Shown here one piece after another: positions 1 through 7,773 of a stretch of DNA of 35,016 nucleotides. Position 1 is the first letter of the stretch; the number at the start of each line of letters is the position of its first letter. The translations under genes and the position numbers were made by a program. The DNA is from Bradyrhizobium sp. JYMT SZCCT0428. GTDB lineage: Bacteria > Pseudomonadota > Alphaproteobacteria > Rhizobiales > Xanthobacteraceae. A model generated the notes under the pieces. That model was not told where the DNA came from, did no database searches, and saw only the letters and a list, made by a program, of their open reading frames with translations. The DNA is taken from contig NZ_JAFCLS010000068.1 in NCBI RefSeq assembly GCF_018131075.1, forward strand, positions 1 to 35,016, in the 5' to 3' direction.

Positions 1-153
1 TTGGGTGGGGCGTATTACCGCGAGTGAGGCGGGGCCGCAGGCGTGTCCCGGTACAAATACCAAGTTTTCCCGAATCTCCTTTCCGGCAAAGAAATCCGCT
101 GTTAGGTTTTCGGTTGGCGCTCACCAAAACGCCGCCGGGAGCGCTTTGGAATG

Positions 154-184
154 CCCCCGTCCGCGCTAGCCCCCCGGACGGGGG
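154..184 (+). terminator. Terminator-like GC hairpin
   Basis: A 10-base arm at 154-163 (CCCCCGTCCG) pairs perfectly with 175-184 across an 11-base loop, followed by a weak ATTT. It lies just before the small gene at 235. It probably ends transcription entering from the left, and it argues against translation beginning at 151. Confidence 0.4.
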
Positions 185-234
185 ATTTCGCGTTATCTGA
201 AGGTGCTGGAGTTTCGATTCGGAAGCACTGCCCT

Positions 235-435
235 ATGCCATTTACAGTGTTTGCCGACGTTGACGATCATCTCGTTTCCGCGACTGCCGAAACCGCGAAA
301 GAAGCATTTGCCAAAGCGGTCGAATGGCAGGTCGTCCGCAAGCTCGCCGACGTTACTATTAGCGACGGCATCAAGCGCTATTCGATTGACGAGTTTTCAT
401 TGATTCTCGCGAGCGCTAGCGACGGCCCGGAGTAA
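235..435 (+). CDS. Small hypothetical protein (66 aa)
   Basis: The 66-residue acidic protein begins MPFTVFADVDDHLVSA. It is compact, with alternating strand and helix character and no membrane segment, signal peptide or cysteines. I chose ATG 235 because an upstream in-frame start near 151 would place a strong GC hairpin inside the gene. The ribosome-binding site is weak (GGAAG, rather distant). It looks like one of the many short conserved proteins of Bradyrhizobium genomes, but I cannot assign a function. It lies on the strand opposite to the phage-like genes and may be cargo or host DNA. The reading frame stays intact and its composition is protein-like, so it is probably a real gene. Confidence 0.55.
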   Translation: MPFTVFADVDDHLVSATAETAKEAFAKAVEWQVVRKLADVTISDGIKRYSIDEFSLILASASDGPE

Positions 436-474
436 GGAGCCGCATCAGCTGGCGGCCGTTCAGACCGCCAAAAA

Positions 475-509
475 GCGGCCCCAGCAGGGGCTGGCTGTGC
501 TGGGGCCGC
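475..509 (-). terminator. Hairpin with T-run on the minus strand
   Basis: A perfect 12-base stem (475-486 with 498-509, GCGGCCCCAGCA) encloses an 11-base loop. On the plus strand it is preceded by AAAAA, so on the minus strand the stem is followed by a T-run as in an intrinsic terminator. It also lies 40 bases after the stop of the plus-strand gene ending at 435 and may act in both directions. Confidence 0.5.
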
Positions 510-701
510 CCATTCCAGCCGCAGCGCCCAAAAAATGCGCCAGCGGCGCCCACAATTAACGCAACTTGTTGGATCGTTCCGAGCTACTTTGGAGTACCCC
601 CGCCGCCCCTTCGTAAACAAGCCGTCCGTTTGGAACAGCTGGGCCGGGACAGTAGTTTGAAATTTTCATTCTAAGTGCGTTTTTTACCGTGGAGTAAAAT
701 T

Positions 702-911
702 GTGAGTGACGTGGAAGAATTTAGCCGACTAGTCGTCGGCGCTCGCTTCAAGATCAGTGAACTCGGAGCTACTCGATTGCGATCGCTGGCCGGCAAGACA
801 GGGATCGTTGTCGAGGTTTCCCATCGTAATACGGGCGTCACCGTGTTGTTCGATGGCGCCAAAAGCCCAACCTGCCTGCACAGGGATTTTATCATCGCGA
901 TCTCGCGGTAA
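702..911 (+). CDS. Small hypothetical protein, KOW/SH3-like (69 aa)
   Basis: I place the start at GTG 702, preceded by GGAG seven bases upstream. The product begins (M)SDVEEFSRLVVGARFKISELGATR. A central stretch, GKTGIVVEVSHRNTGVTVLFDG, has the glycine-hydrophobic strand pattern seen in KOW or other SH3-like small barrels, and the C-terminus carries a single cysteine. The in-frame ATG at 675 lacks a good ribosome-binding site. The family resembles short conserved hypothetical proteins found in multiple copies in Bradyrhizobium, and no function is known to me. With the gene at 235 it forms a pair of small plus-strand genes. A nucleic-acid-binding role would be consistent with the fold guess but is not shown. 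Confidence 0.6.
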   Translation: MSDVEEFSRLVVGARFKISELGATRLRSLAGKTGIVVEVSHRNTGVTVLFDGAKSPTCLHRDFIIAISR

Positions 912-1397
912 CGCATCGGCTCCCGCACGAGCAAGCGTTGCGGCGCCGGGCGGCTTCCATCGCCCCGCGTCACCGCCCCGCCGTCTTTGCTGTTAAAATG
1001 TCCAAAATTTGCCGGGCTTTGTGCCGGGTAGAACTACGGACCTCGCCCTTGCCGTCATCTACTTAGGTGATTGGTCCATTTTCACTTTTTGGGCAGCCCT
1101 TTTTGATCCCCGCGAGCGCCGCGTTCTTGCCGCGCTCTGTTCATGCTCCAGAGTGAGTAGTCCCGGAACAGAAAAAGGCGGTAGTCTGGCATGTTTAGCG
1201 TCGAACTTCCTGACCGAGCCGCGCGACGCGACGATGGTCGTGCGACCAAATCTCGATTGTCAGATTGACAAATAGATAGCCCGCGATCCCACATGTCGGA
1301 CTTGTTTGACCCGAAGGGTGGGCTTGTCGTAAGGGCCAAGTGCTGGCGCCCGTGTGCTGCAACTTGCAGCGCCGATGTGAACCGAGAAGGGGACGCA
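912..1397. other. Stretch with no convincing gene
   Basis: No reading frame here has both a credible start and protein-like composition. A 25-codon frame at 1191-1268 and longer frames on both strands lack ribosome-binding sites or overlap the methyltransferase antisense. The last 50 bases contain the AAGGGGA ribosome-binding site of the gene at 1398. The composition is more AT-rich than the host genes to the right. Confidence 0.5.
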
Positions 1398-2288
1398 ATG
1401 CAACTGATTGAACGACTGTCGCGGCGGTTAAGACTTCGTTTCAAACGCGCCGTCGAAGAGATCGTCATCCAGGACCGTCCGGGCGTTTCGGCTAGATTCA
1501 TCCCTTTACCCCGACGTGATAACGTTTCGTTTGTCAATCCGCCCGCACCCAACAATCACTTGCCGGTGCCACCTCATCACTTATGGGAGGGGTACGCGGA
1601 GACTGAAGCAGAGTATTTAAAATGCGGCCAGGATGATGTGGCGCAGATGCTCAGTATCCTGACCGAAGTAGAACAACGGCCCGTCGCATTGAAACGCGTT
1701 CTCGATCTCGGATGCGCCAGTGGACGCATGCTGCGATTTTTGCCGCGAGAGCAGACATCCGAGCATTGGGGGTTAGACATCAACGCCGCACATATCGAAT
1801 GGTGCCAACAAAATCTTAATCCGCCGATGTTGTTCGCGACCAACACAACAGCGCCGCATCTTCCATTTGAAGATAACCACTTCGATTTGCTTTACTGCGG
1901 GTCAGTCTTCACGCACATATCCGAATTGGCTGAGGCTTGGCTCCTCGAAGTTCGGCGAGTTCTTCGCCCAAGTGGTTACGCCTATATCACCATCCATACC
2001 CGGCAGACCATTGATCTCCTGAGGACGAAATACCGCGATAATCCGCTCTTCGCTGACTTTCTTGCCGAAATCGACTCCGCGCTTGTGAGCCACGAGCCCG
2101 AAGGGCGCGAATGGTCAATATTTACTGTGGGCACAGATCCATTCTCTCAGGTATTTTATGATGTTCCTTCCTTGAAGCGACGATGGGGACGCGTGATGCC
2201 GGTCCTCGCTGTAGTGGAGAAGGCGCACGATCATCAAGCCGCGGTGGTGATGCGGAAGCGAGCTATCACTTCCGGTCTACCGCAATGA
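1398..2288 (+). CDS. Class I SAM-dependent methyltransferase
   Basis: The 296-residue product has a Rossmann-fold methyltransferase core. Motif I is VLDLGCASGRMLRF at about residues 101-114, followed by an acidic strand end (WGLDIN), then FDLLYCGSVFTHIS (motif IV/post-IV) and LRPSGYAYITIH. This is the Methyltransf_11/25 pattern, which transfers a methyl group from S-adenosylmethionine; the acceptor cannot be told from the sequence. I chose ATG 1398 because AAGGGGA lies just upstream; an in-frame ATG at 1293 has none. There is no signal peptide, so the enzyme is cytosolic. Codon use is visibly more AT-rich than the host genes beyond 11.9 kb, suggesting transfer. No glycosyltransferase or polysaccharide partner is adjacent inside the window, so a sugar or lipid acceptor is only one possibility. 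Confidence 0.8.
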   Translation: MQLIERLSRRLRLRFKRAVEEIVIQDRPGVSARFIPLPRRDNVSFVNPPAPNNHLPVPPHHLWEGYAETEAEYLKCGQDDVAQMLSILTEVEQRPVALKRVLDLGCASGRMLRFLPREQTSEHWGLDINAAHIEWCQQNLNPPMLFATNTTAPHLPFEDNHFDLLYCGSVFTHISELAEAWLLEVRRVLRPSGYAYITIHTRQTIDLLRTKYRDNPLFADFLAEIDSALVSHEPEGREWSIFTVGTDPFSQVFYDVPSLKRRWGRVMPVLAVVEKAHDHQAAVVMRKRAITSGLPQ

Positions 2289-2415
2289 ACGGACATCCAT
2301 TATTCGGCCGGCAAGAATTCTGCCGCTTACCTCAGACACGCCGTGGTCAGAAGACACTCTCTAGAACATGTCGCCCACGGCGCCACAGAATTGTCGTTTG
2401 TTTTCACGACCGCTT

Positions 2416-2432
2416 GGTTACGCGGCGTAACC
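2416..2432. terminator. Small perfect hairpin between convergent genes
   Basis: GGTTACG at 2416-2422 pairs with CGTAACC at 2426-2432 over a three-base loop. It sits between the methyltransferase (ending 2288, plus) and the last phage-like gene (ending 2550, minus) and could end transcription from either side. No T-run accompanies it, so the call is tentative. Confidence 0.25.
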
Positions 2433-2549
2433 ACATCACGCCGAACGCGCCGATGATGTCGCCTAGCGTCAGTCGTGTAAGCCCCGTTGATCGGCGGCAA
2501 ACGAGCAGCGTTCTGCGGCCGGTACATCCGCGGTCCGCAGAACTCTCTG

Positions 2550-2816
2550 TCACGTCGGCAAGCCGTGCTTGCGGCGCAACTCATCCCGCTTGTTCGCCGT
2601 GATCCTGCCAAGTGCGCTCGGCGTGATCTCTTCCAGCTTTTCATAGAACGAGACGTTCGCCTCGTCTGTAAAATCAGCCGACTTCATTGCGCGAAGCGGC
2701 GCGTTATGCGGCGCCGGTTCCGATGGCTCGACGCGTTTGAAGATGTTCGAGTTGACGCGCTTCCCGGCGGCTTTCATGGCCGCGTGCGTTTGGGCGTGGA
2801 ATGGATTCTTCGCCAT
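2550..2816 (-). CDS. Phage-element hypothetical protein (88 aa)
   Basis: This is the last gene of the minus-strand packaging run. It is a basic, mostly helical 88-residue protein beginning MAKNPFHAQTHAAMKAAG, with a C-terminal helix rich in K, R and E. I saw no domain, signal peptide or membrane segment. The stop of the preceding gene (TAA at 2820-2822) is immediately followed by GTGATG, so either GTG 2819 or ATG 2816 can serve as the start; I chose ATG. The tight junction implies co-transcription with the genes at 2820 and 3011. It could be a virion or DNA-packaging accessory protein by position, but nothing in the sequence proves this. Confidence 0.55.
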   Translation of the reverse strand: MAKNPFHAQTHAAMKAAGKRVNSNIFKRVEPSEPAPHNAPLRAMKSADFTDEANVSFYEKLEEITPSALGRITANKRDELRRKHGLPT

Positions 2817-2819
2817 CAC

Positions 2820-3014
2820 TTACTTGCCCTTGCCAGTCTCGGCCGTGATCGCCGCGCGCAAAACATTTTTGGTGACGTGCGAGATTTCCCCGCGCTCGAT
2901 CATCTTCGTAAGTCGCGAAACGACCCCCGATTCCAGCGCTTGCACGCCGGCCGTGTCGAGATCGCCGGCACCGGCGCGGATCATGGCGCGATCGTCTTTG
3001 GAAAGTTCGATCAT
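2820..3014 (-). CDS. Phage-element hypothetical protein (64 aa)
   Basis: A 64-residue protein, MIELSKDDRAMIRAGAGDL at the start and AETGKGK at the end, is predicted to be mainly helical and soluble. Its ATG overlaps the stop codon of the 301-residue gene upstream in an ATGA arrangement, which indicates translational coupling. It is followed directly by the 88-residue gene. No family is recognised. Its place behind the terminase genes would fit a small structural or assembly protein, but this is inference from position only. Confidence 0.55.
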   Translation of the reverse strand: MIELSKDDRAMIRAGAGDLDTAGVQALESGVVSRLTKMIERGEISHVTKNVLRAAITAETGKGK

Positions 3015-3916
3015 GCTGCTGCGCTCCTATCATCTGCCGGCAACCCGTTTGCCATCGCATATTCAGCGAAGTCGGCGAAATATGCGCCGGTTTCTAATTC
3101 CTGCTGTGTCGGCTGCCGGTTAACCTTGCGATCAAGATCGACGACAATGACTTTATCGCCAGACTTTCGCAGCCACGCGACGCCGGCCCGGCTCTCGTAC
3201 GGCGCGGCCAGCTCATTGAACTGCTGCGGGTCCGTTCCCACTTCCTTGATGATCTCCTCGCGACCCAGCTCGACGGCGCGTTCTGCGAGCACGAGCGCGG
3301 CCTCAAGTTCCTTAACCTCCCGCAGCACCTCGCCGTGCTGAGCTTCCATCGCTCGCTCGATTAGCGCATCCCGCTGGACCGTAGAAATGCCAGAGATCTG
3401 CGGAGGCACTTCCGAGAACGCCAGCGCCATCTCAGGCTCGATCGTTTCAAGGTTTTCCGCGATGAAGGCGTCACGCGCCGCCTGCGGTTTCGAACGAAGG
3501 AAATCCCGCATCTCGGCGCGCAGCATCGCGGCGACAAGATCGGTTCGGTCAGCCGGCTGTAGCTTAATTAAAGATCGGAGTTCCGCGGCCTCGCGCTTTG
3601 CCGCCGCGATCTGGTGCTTGCCGCGGTGAAAGACCGGGCTGAGCTGCTGCGCCGCAAACTGCAAAGCATCGGCCTTCAACCCATCGGGCGTGAACTTCCC
3701 GGAGCGCGCGGCCTCGGCTTTTCTTGCCTCGATGGCATCGACACTGCTCAGCGCCGAGACGTAAATCTGCTGCAATCGATGCGCGGTCGATCCCGCTTTC
3801 GGCGCCAAGTCCCAGAGTCCGACATGGCCTGACGTCGCCGGCTGTCCCGGCGCCGGCTTACGGATTGTTCGCCTGCCAAGGATGCCGAATTTTTCGCCTG
3901 CTGTTGGTGTATTCAT
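3011..3916 (-). CDS. Phage-element hypothetical protein (301 aa)
   Basis: The product is 301 residues long, charged and strongly helical, with long runs of alternating A, E, R and K in the middle (about residues 75-230). A C-terminal part containing VAWLRKSGDKVIVVDLDRKV looks like a small beta-rich module. ATG 3916 has a good GAGGAGA ribosome-binding site; a TTG one codon earlier is less likely. The gene follows the nuclease half of the terminase by 18 bases and overlaps the next gene by four, so it belongs to the packaging transcript. In a standard tailed phage the portal gene would follow the terminase, but this protein is too short and lacks portal features. It might be a scaffold-like or host-takeover protein; I do not recognise it. 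Confidence 0.65.
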   Translation of the reverse strand: MNTPTAGEKFGILGRRTIRKPAPGQPATSGHVGLWDLAPKAGSTAHRLQQIYVSALSSVDAIEARKAEAARSGKFTPDGLKADALQFAAQQLSPVFHRGKHQIAAAKREAAELRSLIKLQPADRTDLVAAMLRAEMRDFLRSKPQAARDAFIAENLETIEPEMALAFSEVPPQISGISTVQRDALIERAMEAQHGEVLREVKELEAALVLAERAVELGREEIIKEVGTDPQQFNELAAPYESRAGVAWLRKSGDKVIVVDLDRKVNRQPTQQELETGAYFADFAEYAMANGLPADDRSAAA

Positions 3917-3934
3917 CAACTTCTCCTCGTCGTG

Positions 3935-4633
3935 TTAGAAATGTCCATACGTACCCCAGCCCACCTTTGGTGGGGGTGGCCGTGAAACCCACCAGCAACC
4001 GATCGCTACAGCCAAAACCAAGTCGTCATGCCGTCCGGTCCGCGCCGCGTAACTCGCACGGCCCGCGTCACTGACCTTGCGTCGAAAATCCTTCAGCTCT
4101 TCCGCCATAGCGCCCGCTTCCGACAAGTCGGCTGCAAACCGGACAGTACCGGTGTGCAGCATTGCATCGAGGTTCGAGATCAGGACGGTTTTGGCGACGT
4201 GAAAACGATGGAATCCTTTGGCGGGCGTTGCCTCGGTTCCCGCGGTAATGGTCACACGCTTGGGCTTCATGCCGGCTTCGACGAAGATATCGCCCACCGC
4301 GCGGCCCACTCCAGTCTCATCGATAATTAGCTCTGCCCCAGCAACCGGCGGCCGGGCTAGTAGGTTAGCGACGTGCTGGACAACGGACGGATACGACATT
4401 CCGAGGGGAAGCCTTTCAAGGTGCCTCACGTCCGCGAACTCTGCTGATTTTTGAAGATGGCCGCTCAACCCTGTGTGGCGCTCGAATTCGGAGCCCAGGT
4501 CGATGACACCCTTCTGCCACTCGATGACAGCAATCGCCGTGGGGTCGGTGGACTGACCAAGGTCAACGCCGACAACGTAGCTAGAGCTGCGGCGCAGGAA
4601 GGTGGGTTTGCTTTCGGCTTGCATCAATTCCAT
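3935..4633 (-). CDS. Terminase large subunit, C-terminal nuclease part
   Basis: The 232-residue product corresponds to the RNase H-like nuclease half of a phage terminase large subunit, which cuts concatemeric DNA during packaging. Acidic metal-binding positions are visible in VVGVDLGQSTDPTAIAVIEW (about residues 20-39), in LIIDETGVG near the middle and in RHDDLVLAVAI close to the C-terminus. ATPase motifs are absent because they sit in the separate gene just upstream. The two genes overlap by ten bases in different frames. The start at 4633 has a strong AGGAGG ribosome-binding site about ten bases upstream, inside the end of the ATPase gene. Thus it can be translated as its own protein. Alternatively one indel has split an originally continuous gene of about 480 codons. 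Confidence 0.8.
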   Translation of the reverse strand: MELMQAESKPTFLRRSSSYVVGVDLGQSTDPTAIAVIEWQKGVIDLGSEFERHTGLSGHLQKSAEFADVRHLERLPLGMSYPSVVQHVANLLARPPVAGAELIIDETGVGRAVGDIFVEAGMKPKRVTITAGTEATPAKGFHRFHVAKTVLISNLDAMLHTGTVRFAADLSEAGAMAEELKDFRRKVSDAGRASYAARTGRHDDLVLAVAIGCWWVSRPPPPKVGWGTYGHF

Positions 4634-5367
4634 AACGGCTGCACCTCCTGGGTGAAGGCGGCAGCAATGATCGCCATCGGAAACACCGCCTCGTCGTTGT
4701 CGCGGAATTCCAGTTCGTATTCTTCGCTAAAGCGCATGGCGCCGAGTTCCTTGAGCTCTTCGGCCAGGAACTCTTTGGAGATGCGGGGGCAATCGGATGC
4801 AGCGACCTTGACCCGCGTCCAGTCGCCGGTACCGGTCCAGGATTCGAAGAAGAAACCACGCTTGCCTGCCGGGGTGGTCAACGCGATCAGTCGGCCGCCA
4901 TCCTTTGCCGTCGCCAACATCGGCCTCACGGCAGCGAGTAATTCATCTTCCACACGGGCCGCCTCGTCGATCACGATCAAGGCAGCACCGGCGATGCCGC
5001 GAATGGTTTTCTCTGTGCCGGGCAGTGCGAGGATGCGTGCACCGTTGGTGAATTCGATCTTCAGGGCGCTTTCGGCGGCAATCGATGGGCCATTTTTGAG
5101 GTGAGCCAGGAAACCCTTGATGGTGCGCAGCATCTCGGCCGATTGCCGCTGCGAGGGGCTAACGATGACAACCAGGCCCGCTTCGAACAGGGCAACCCAC
5201 AACGCGAGCAGCGCTGTTACAGTGCTCTTGCCAGATTGGCGGGAGCACAGCAGCAACGCGCGCCGCGCGGTAGATCGGAGTAGCTCGGCTTGCCATGGGT
5301 CAGGAGTCAGGCCGCAGTCTTTCGCGAAGACGACGGGGTCCAGGGCGCGAGCGAGATCGAGGGCCAT
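4624..5367 (-). CDS. Terminase large subunit, N-terminal ATPase part
   Basis: The 247-residue product is the packaging motor ATPase domain of a phage terminase. Counting from ATG 5367, a Walker A-like SRQSGKST lies near residues 42-49, Walker B LIVIDEA near 130-136, and a coupling-type LTTPAGKRG near 163-171. The upstream TTG at 5373 is also in frame, but ATG 5367, two bases after the small-subunit stop, is the better choice. The protein ends EVQPLWN, just where the linker to the nuclease domain would start, and its final codons overlap the start of the nuclease gene. This makes it either a natural two-protein terminase or a frameshifted one. Its neighbours on both sides also fit a packaging module. 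Confidence 0.8.
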   Translation of the reverse strand: MALDLARALDPVVFAKDCGLTPDPWQAELLRSTARRALLLCSRQSGKSTVTALLALWVALFEAGLVVIVSPSQRQSAEMLRTIKGFLAHLKNGPSIAAESALKIEFTNGARILALPGTEKTIRGIAGAALIVIDEAARVEDELLAAVRPMLATAKDGGRLIALTTPAGKRGFFFESWTGTGDWTRVKVAASDCPRISKEFLAEELKELGAMRFSEEYELEFRDNDEAVFPMAIIAAAFTQEVQPLWN

Positions 5368-5369
5368 CG

Positions 5370-5945
5370 TCAAGCGGCCAACTCCCGCTTGTCGGCCGTG
5401 ATTGCCTCGGCGGCTTGGTGTTCGATCGTATGCAACACGCTTGCAACGGCCCTTGCCGCCTCAGGGAACGGCCGTAGTGCGTCAACGAGAGAAACCCGCA
5501 TCTGCACATAGGCCGGCAGCACGAGCACGTTGTTGATCGTCGTAGAGCCGCCAGTGGATAGGTCACCCAACAGTTTGCCGGTGATCTCCAGGTTATGGTG
5601 GAGTTGGCCAGCAACACGCGCGACCATGTTCGCATCGCCGTTCTCTTCGCCTACGTCCAGGGCACTGAACAGCCGGCCGCGCAGATTGACCAGGTTGGCA
5701 AGCAGCGACTGGCTTTCGGTCTCGCGCAGCTTGTCGAGATCGATGGACAGATCCGGTCCGGCGATCAGCGAGGCGCGTAGCTGGGCCGGCAGATGTTGCT
5801 TGGCGTGGCGGTAGAGCGTGTCGCGACTCAGCTTGTACCGGCTTGCCAACGCCCTAACGCTGACACCGCGGGCCAGCGCCAGATCAATGCCGGCGCGCTC
5901 GCGGTGGGAGCATGTGAGACACTTCGATATTTTGTTCGCCGCCAA
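5370..5945 (-). CDS. Terminase small-subunit-like DNA-binding protein
   Basis: The protein carries an N-terminal HTH of the homeodomain-like kind (SHRERAGIDLALARGVSVRALASRYKLSRDTLYRHAKQ) preceded by a CxxCxH cluster. A long helical middle part follows, with a C-terminal region that could oligomerise. This layout and the position immediately before the terminase ATPase (stop two bases before its ATG) fit a terminase small subunit, which recognises the packaging site. The start is uncertain. An in-frame TTG at 6035 would add 30 residues read from AT-rich, promoter-like DNA, so I prefer TTG 5945, preceded by a GGCAGG site. A plain HTH regulator is an alternative reading. Confidence 0.6.
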   Translation of the reverse strand: MAANKISKCLTCSHRERAGIDLALARGVSVRALASRYKLSRDTLYRHAKQHLPAQLRASLIAGPDLSIDLDKLRETESQSLLANLVNLRGRLFSALDVGEENGDANMVARVAGQLHHNLEITGKLLGDLSTGGSTTINNVLVLPAYVQMRVSLVDALRPFPEAARAVASVLHTIEHQAAEAITADKRELAA

Positions 5946-6262
5946 TGCAAAAACCTGCCGTACGATACCCTGCTGATACCCAAAGCAAATATACGGCAAG
6001 TCTATCGCAATTAAAATACTGACAAATAAAGACAATTACAGACATGATCGCCTGATTAGTTATCAGATGTCGGAGGGAGGAGGCTCACGAACGCTGCGAC
6101 GGCCGACGAGAACCGTTGCGGCTGTGAGGGCAGCGGAGGGTACACAGCAATGCTTGGCCCAACGTCTCTCGAAGAGTCAGTCCTGATCATACGATGACAC
6201 AGACCACGGGTACTCCTCGGCACAGACCTTTGGCACAACTCCGTTCACAGCATATAGAGACA
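5946..6262 (-). promoter_or_regulatory. Non-coding gap with probable promoter of the packaging genes
   Basis: This 317-base gap separates the replication genes (ending 6263) from the terminase genes, all on the minus strand. Its part near 5985-6040 is markedly AT-rich with several TAAT/TATATT-like stretches, as expected for a promoter reading toward 5945. I see no tRNA and no convincing gene. The exact promoter boxes cannot be fixed by eye. Confidence 0.4.
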
Positions 6263-6862
6263 TTATGCTGCGCACGCACTTGTGCCACCGGGGTTGGTAT
6301 GGCGGCGGTACCACGTTCGCCGACTGATCCCCATCGCTTCCCACGGCTTGGTTCGGCTCAACGAATTAGCCTCATAGTCGATACGCTTCTGGGCGCCGGC
6401 AGATCGCCGCTGGTGTTCTCGACGCAGACGGGCGCGCTCCTTGCGACGGGTGAGACGTGCAGCCTTGTCGACATCTACGGCACCAATGGTCGTTATGCCC
6501 AACCGTTGACGATCGGCCTCGATCAGGTTCAAGCGCTTCGCCAGCTTGTCCGCCTTCCAGCGGAAAGGCTTGGCTATAGCCGTTGCGGTAAGGTCCCGGA
6601 TCTCACCCACGGCCATCCATGGGGCGTGCAGGCCCAGCCATAGGGGGATGCGGCGTTCGGCATCGGGACGGCAGGCAAGGTGGTGGACCATCACGAATGC
6701 ATCATCACGTCCCGCGTCGTCGTCGGGCAGGGCGCCACGATATCGCGCCGCGAACAAGCGTGTCAGTTCGCTAACCCGCTTGGCAGCGATGCTGAAGGGT
6801 TCGCGCTTGCGCTTGTCACCATAACGGCGGGCGATCTCAGTATGGCGACCGGTGGTATTCAT
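6263..6862 (-). CDS. Phage-element hypothetical protein with C-terminal HTH (199 aa)
   Basis: A very basic 199-residue protein starts at ATG 6862, overlapping the primase stop codon in an ATGA junction. Residues 1-110 include WLGLHAPWMAVGEIRDLTATAIAKPFRWKADKLAKRL. The segment around 125-155 is a dense basic helix. The C-terminus, KPWEAMGISRRTWYRRH, reads as a helix-turn-helix of the type seen in phage regulators. It probably binds DNA, either as a late regulator or as a replication accessory protein. It is the last gene of the helicase-primase run and lies next to the promoter-like gap preceding the terminase genes, so a role in turning on the packaging genes is possible but unproven. Confidence 0.6.
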   Translation of the reverse strand: MNTTGRHTEIARRYGDKRKREPFSIAAKRVSELTRLFAARYRGALPDDDAGRDDAFVMVHHLACRPDAERRIPLWLGLHAPWMAVGEIRDLTATAIAKPFRWKADKLAKRLNLIEADRQRLGITTIGAVDVDKAARLTRRKERARLRREHQRRSAGAQKRIDYEANSLSRTKPWEAMGISRRTWYRRHTNPGGTSACAA

Positions 6863-7773
6863 CCCAGCGCGTCGTTCCAGTCCGTGTCGGGCTGGTCGGG
6901 GATCTTCACCTCGACGTCGATCTGTCCAGACAGTCGAGCCGCGAGTGTATGGGCTGCTCGCTGCCCGCGACCGTTCGCGTCGTTGTCGCCGAATACGATC
7001 AGTTGCCGGATGCCGGCAGGAGGTACGAACTTCTCGATGCCCCCAGCATCCAGCGTCGACCACACCGGAATGCCGAACAACTGCATGGCGGCGAGGCTGG
7101 TTTCGATGCCTTCGGCCACACCGAGGATATCCTTGGGCTCGGCTAAGCGGACAGCGCCCCCGGCCGGCCGACTCCCGGGGCAGAACATGCGCACCTTACA
7201 AACGTCGGCCTTCCTGCCGTTGCTTGTGATGTAGGTTTTGTGGATCTGTGTAGGCTTACCGCTCGCATCACAGATCATTGCTAGCATCGCTGGATGCCAA
7301 GTTACCGGAGGCCCGCTATGACGTACCTGGGGGGCATAGCGCAGGCACTTCGGATATGAATGAAGGGCGAGGCCGCGGTTCTGTAGCCAGAGGTCAACTG
7401 GGTCGTCCGCGAGTACGGGCCTGCCGCTACACCACAAAGAGTTCAATGCAGCGCGCTGAGCTTCAGGTGATCTCTCGGACTGGAGGGATTCCGGCGGAGC
7501 GTCACCCATCGCTAGCTCTATACGGGGCGCCAACTCCCTGAAGGGTAGGCTCGTATATTTCAGGGCCAGCGCGACGCCTTGACCGGCGCCGCAGTGGGTG
7601 CAAATCCAGGTACCATCCCCGCGTTTATTGTCGAAGCGCCAGCGGTCCCTACCCCCGGGGCACAAGGGGCAGGGGCCATTCTTCCCCGTCAGATATCGCG
7701 GATGGATACCGAGCTGCGGCAGAATTGATTTCCATCGACCGCGGGCACGTTCACGAAGGGGCGTGTAATTCAT
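6859..7773 (-). CDS. Phage-type DNA primase (zinc ribbon plus Toprim)
   Basis: The 304-residue product makes RNA primers for element replication. The N-terminus has a Prim_Zn_Ribbon of the P4-alpha type with cysteines C35, C38, C58 and C61 (CPLC...CTHC). The C-terminal half holds a Toprim_3-like domain with GVAEGIETSLAA and FGDNDANGRGQRAA, whose acidic residues bind metal. There is no helicase domain in the chain; the helicase is a separate gene overlapping it by four bases (ATGA). I chose ATG 7773 for that coupling, although an in-frame start exists at 7824. The domain content resembles the primases of integrative elements and phage satellites, which replicate after excision. Confidence 0.85.
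   Translation of the reverse strand: MNYTPLRERARGRWKSILPQLGIHPRYLTGKNGPCPLCPGGRDRWRFDNKRGDGTWICTHCGAGQGVALALKYTSLPFRELAPRIELAMGDAPPESLQSERSPEAQRAALNSLWCSGRPVLADDPVDLWLQNRGLALHSYPKCLRYAPQVRHSGPPVTWHPAMLAMICDASGKPTQIHKTYITSNGRKADVCKVRMFCPGSRPAGGAVRLAEPKDILGVAEGIETSLAAMQLFGIPVWSTLDAGGIEKFVPPAGIRQLIVFGDNDANGRGQRAAHTLAARLSGQIDVEVKIPDQPDTDWNDALG

Noticed and set aside
1191..1268. A 25-codon plus-strand frame before the methyltransferase
   Set aside because: No ribosome-binding site and no supporting feature; too short to distinguish from chance.
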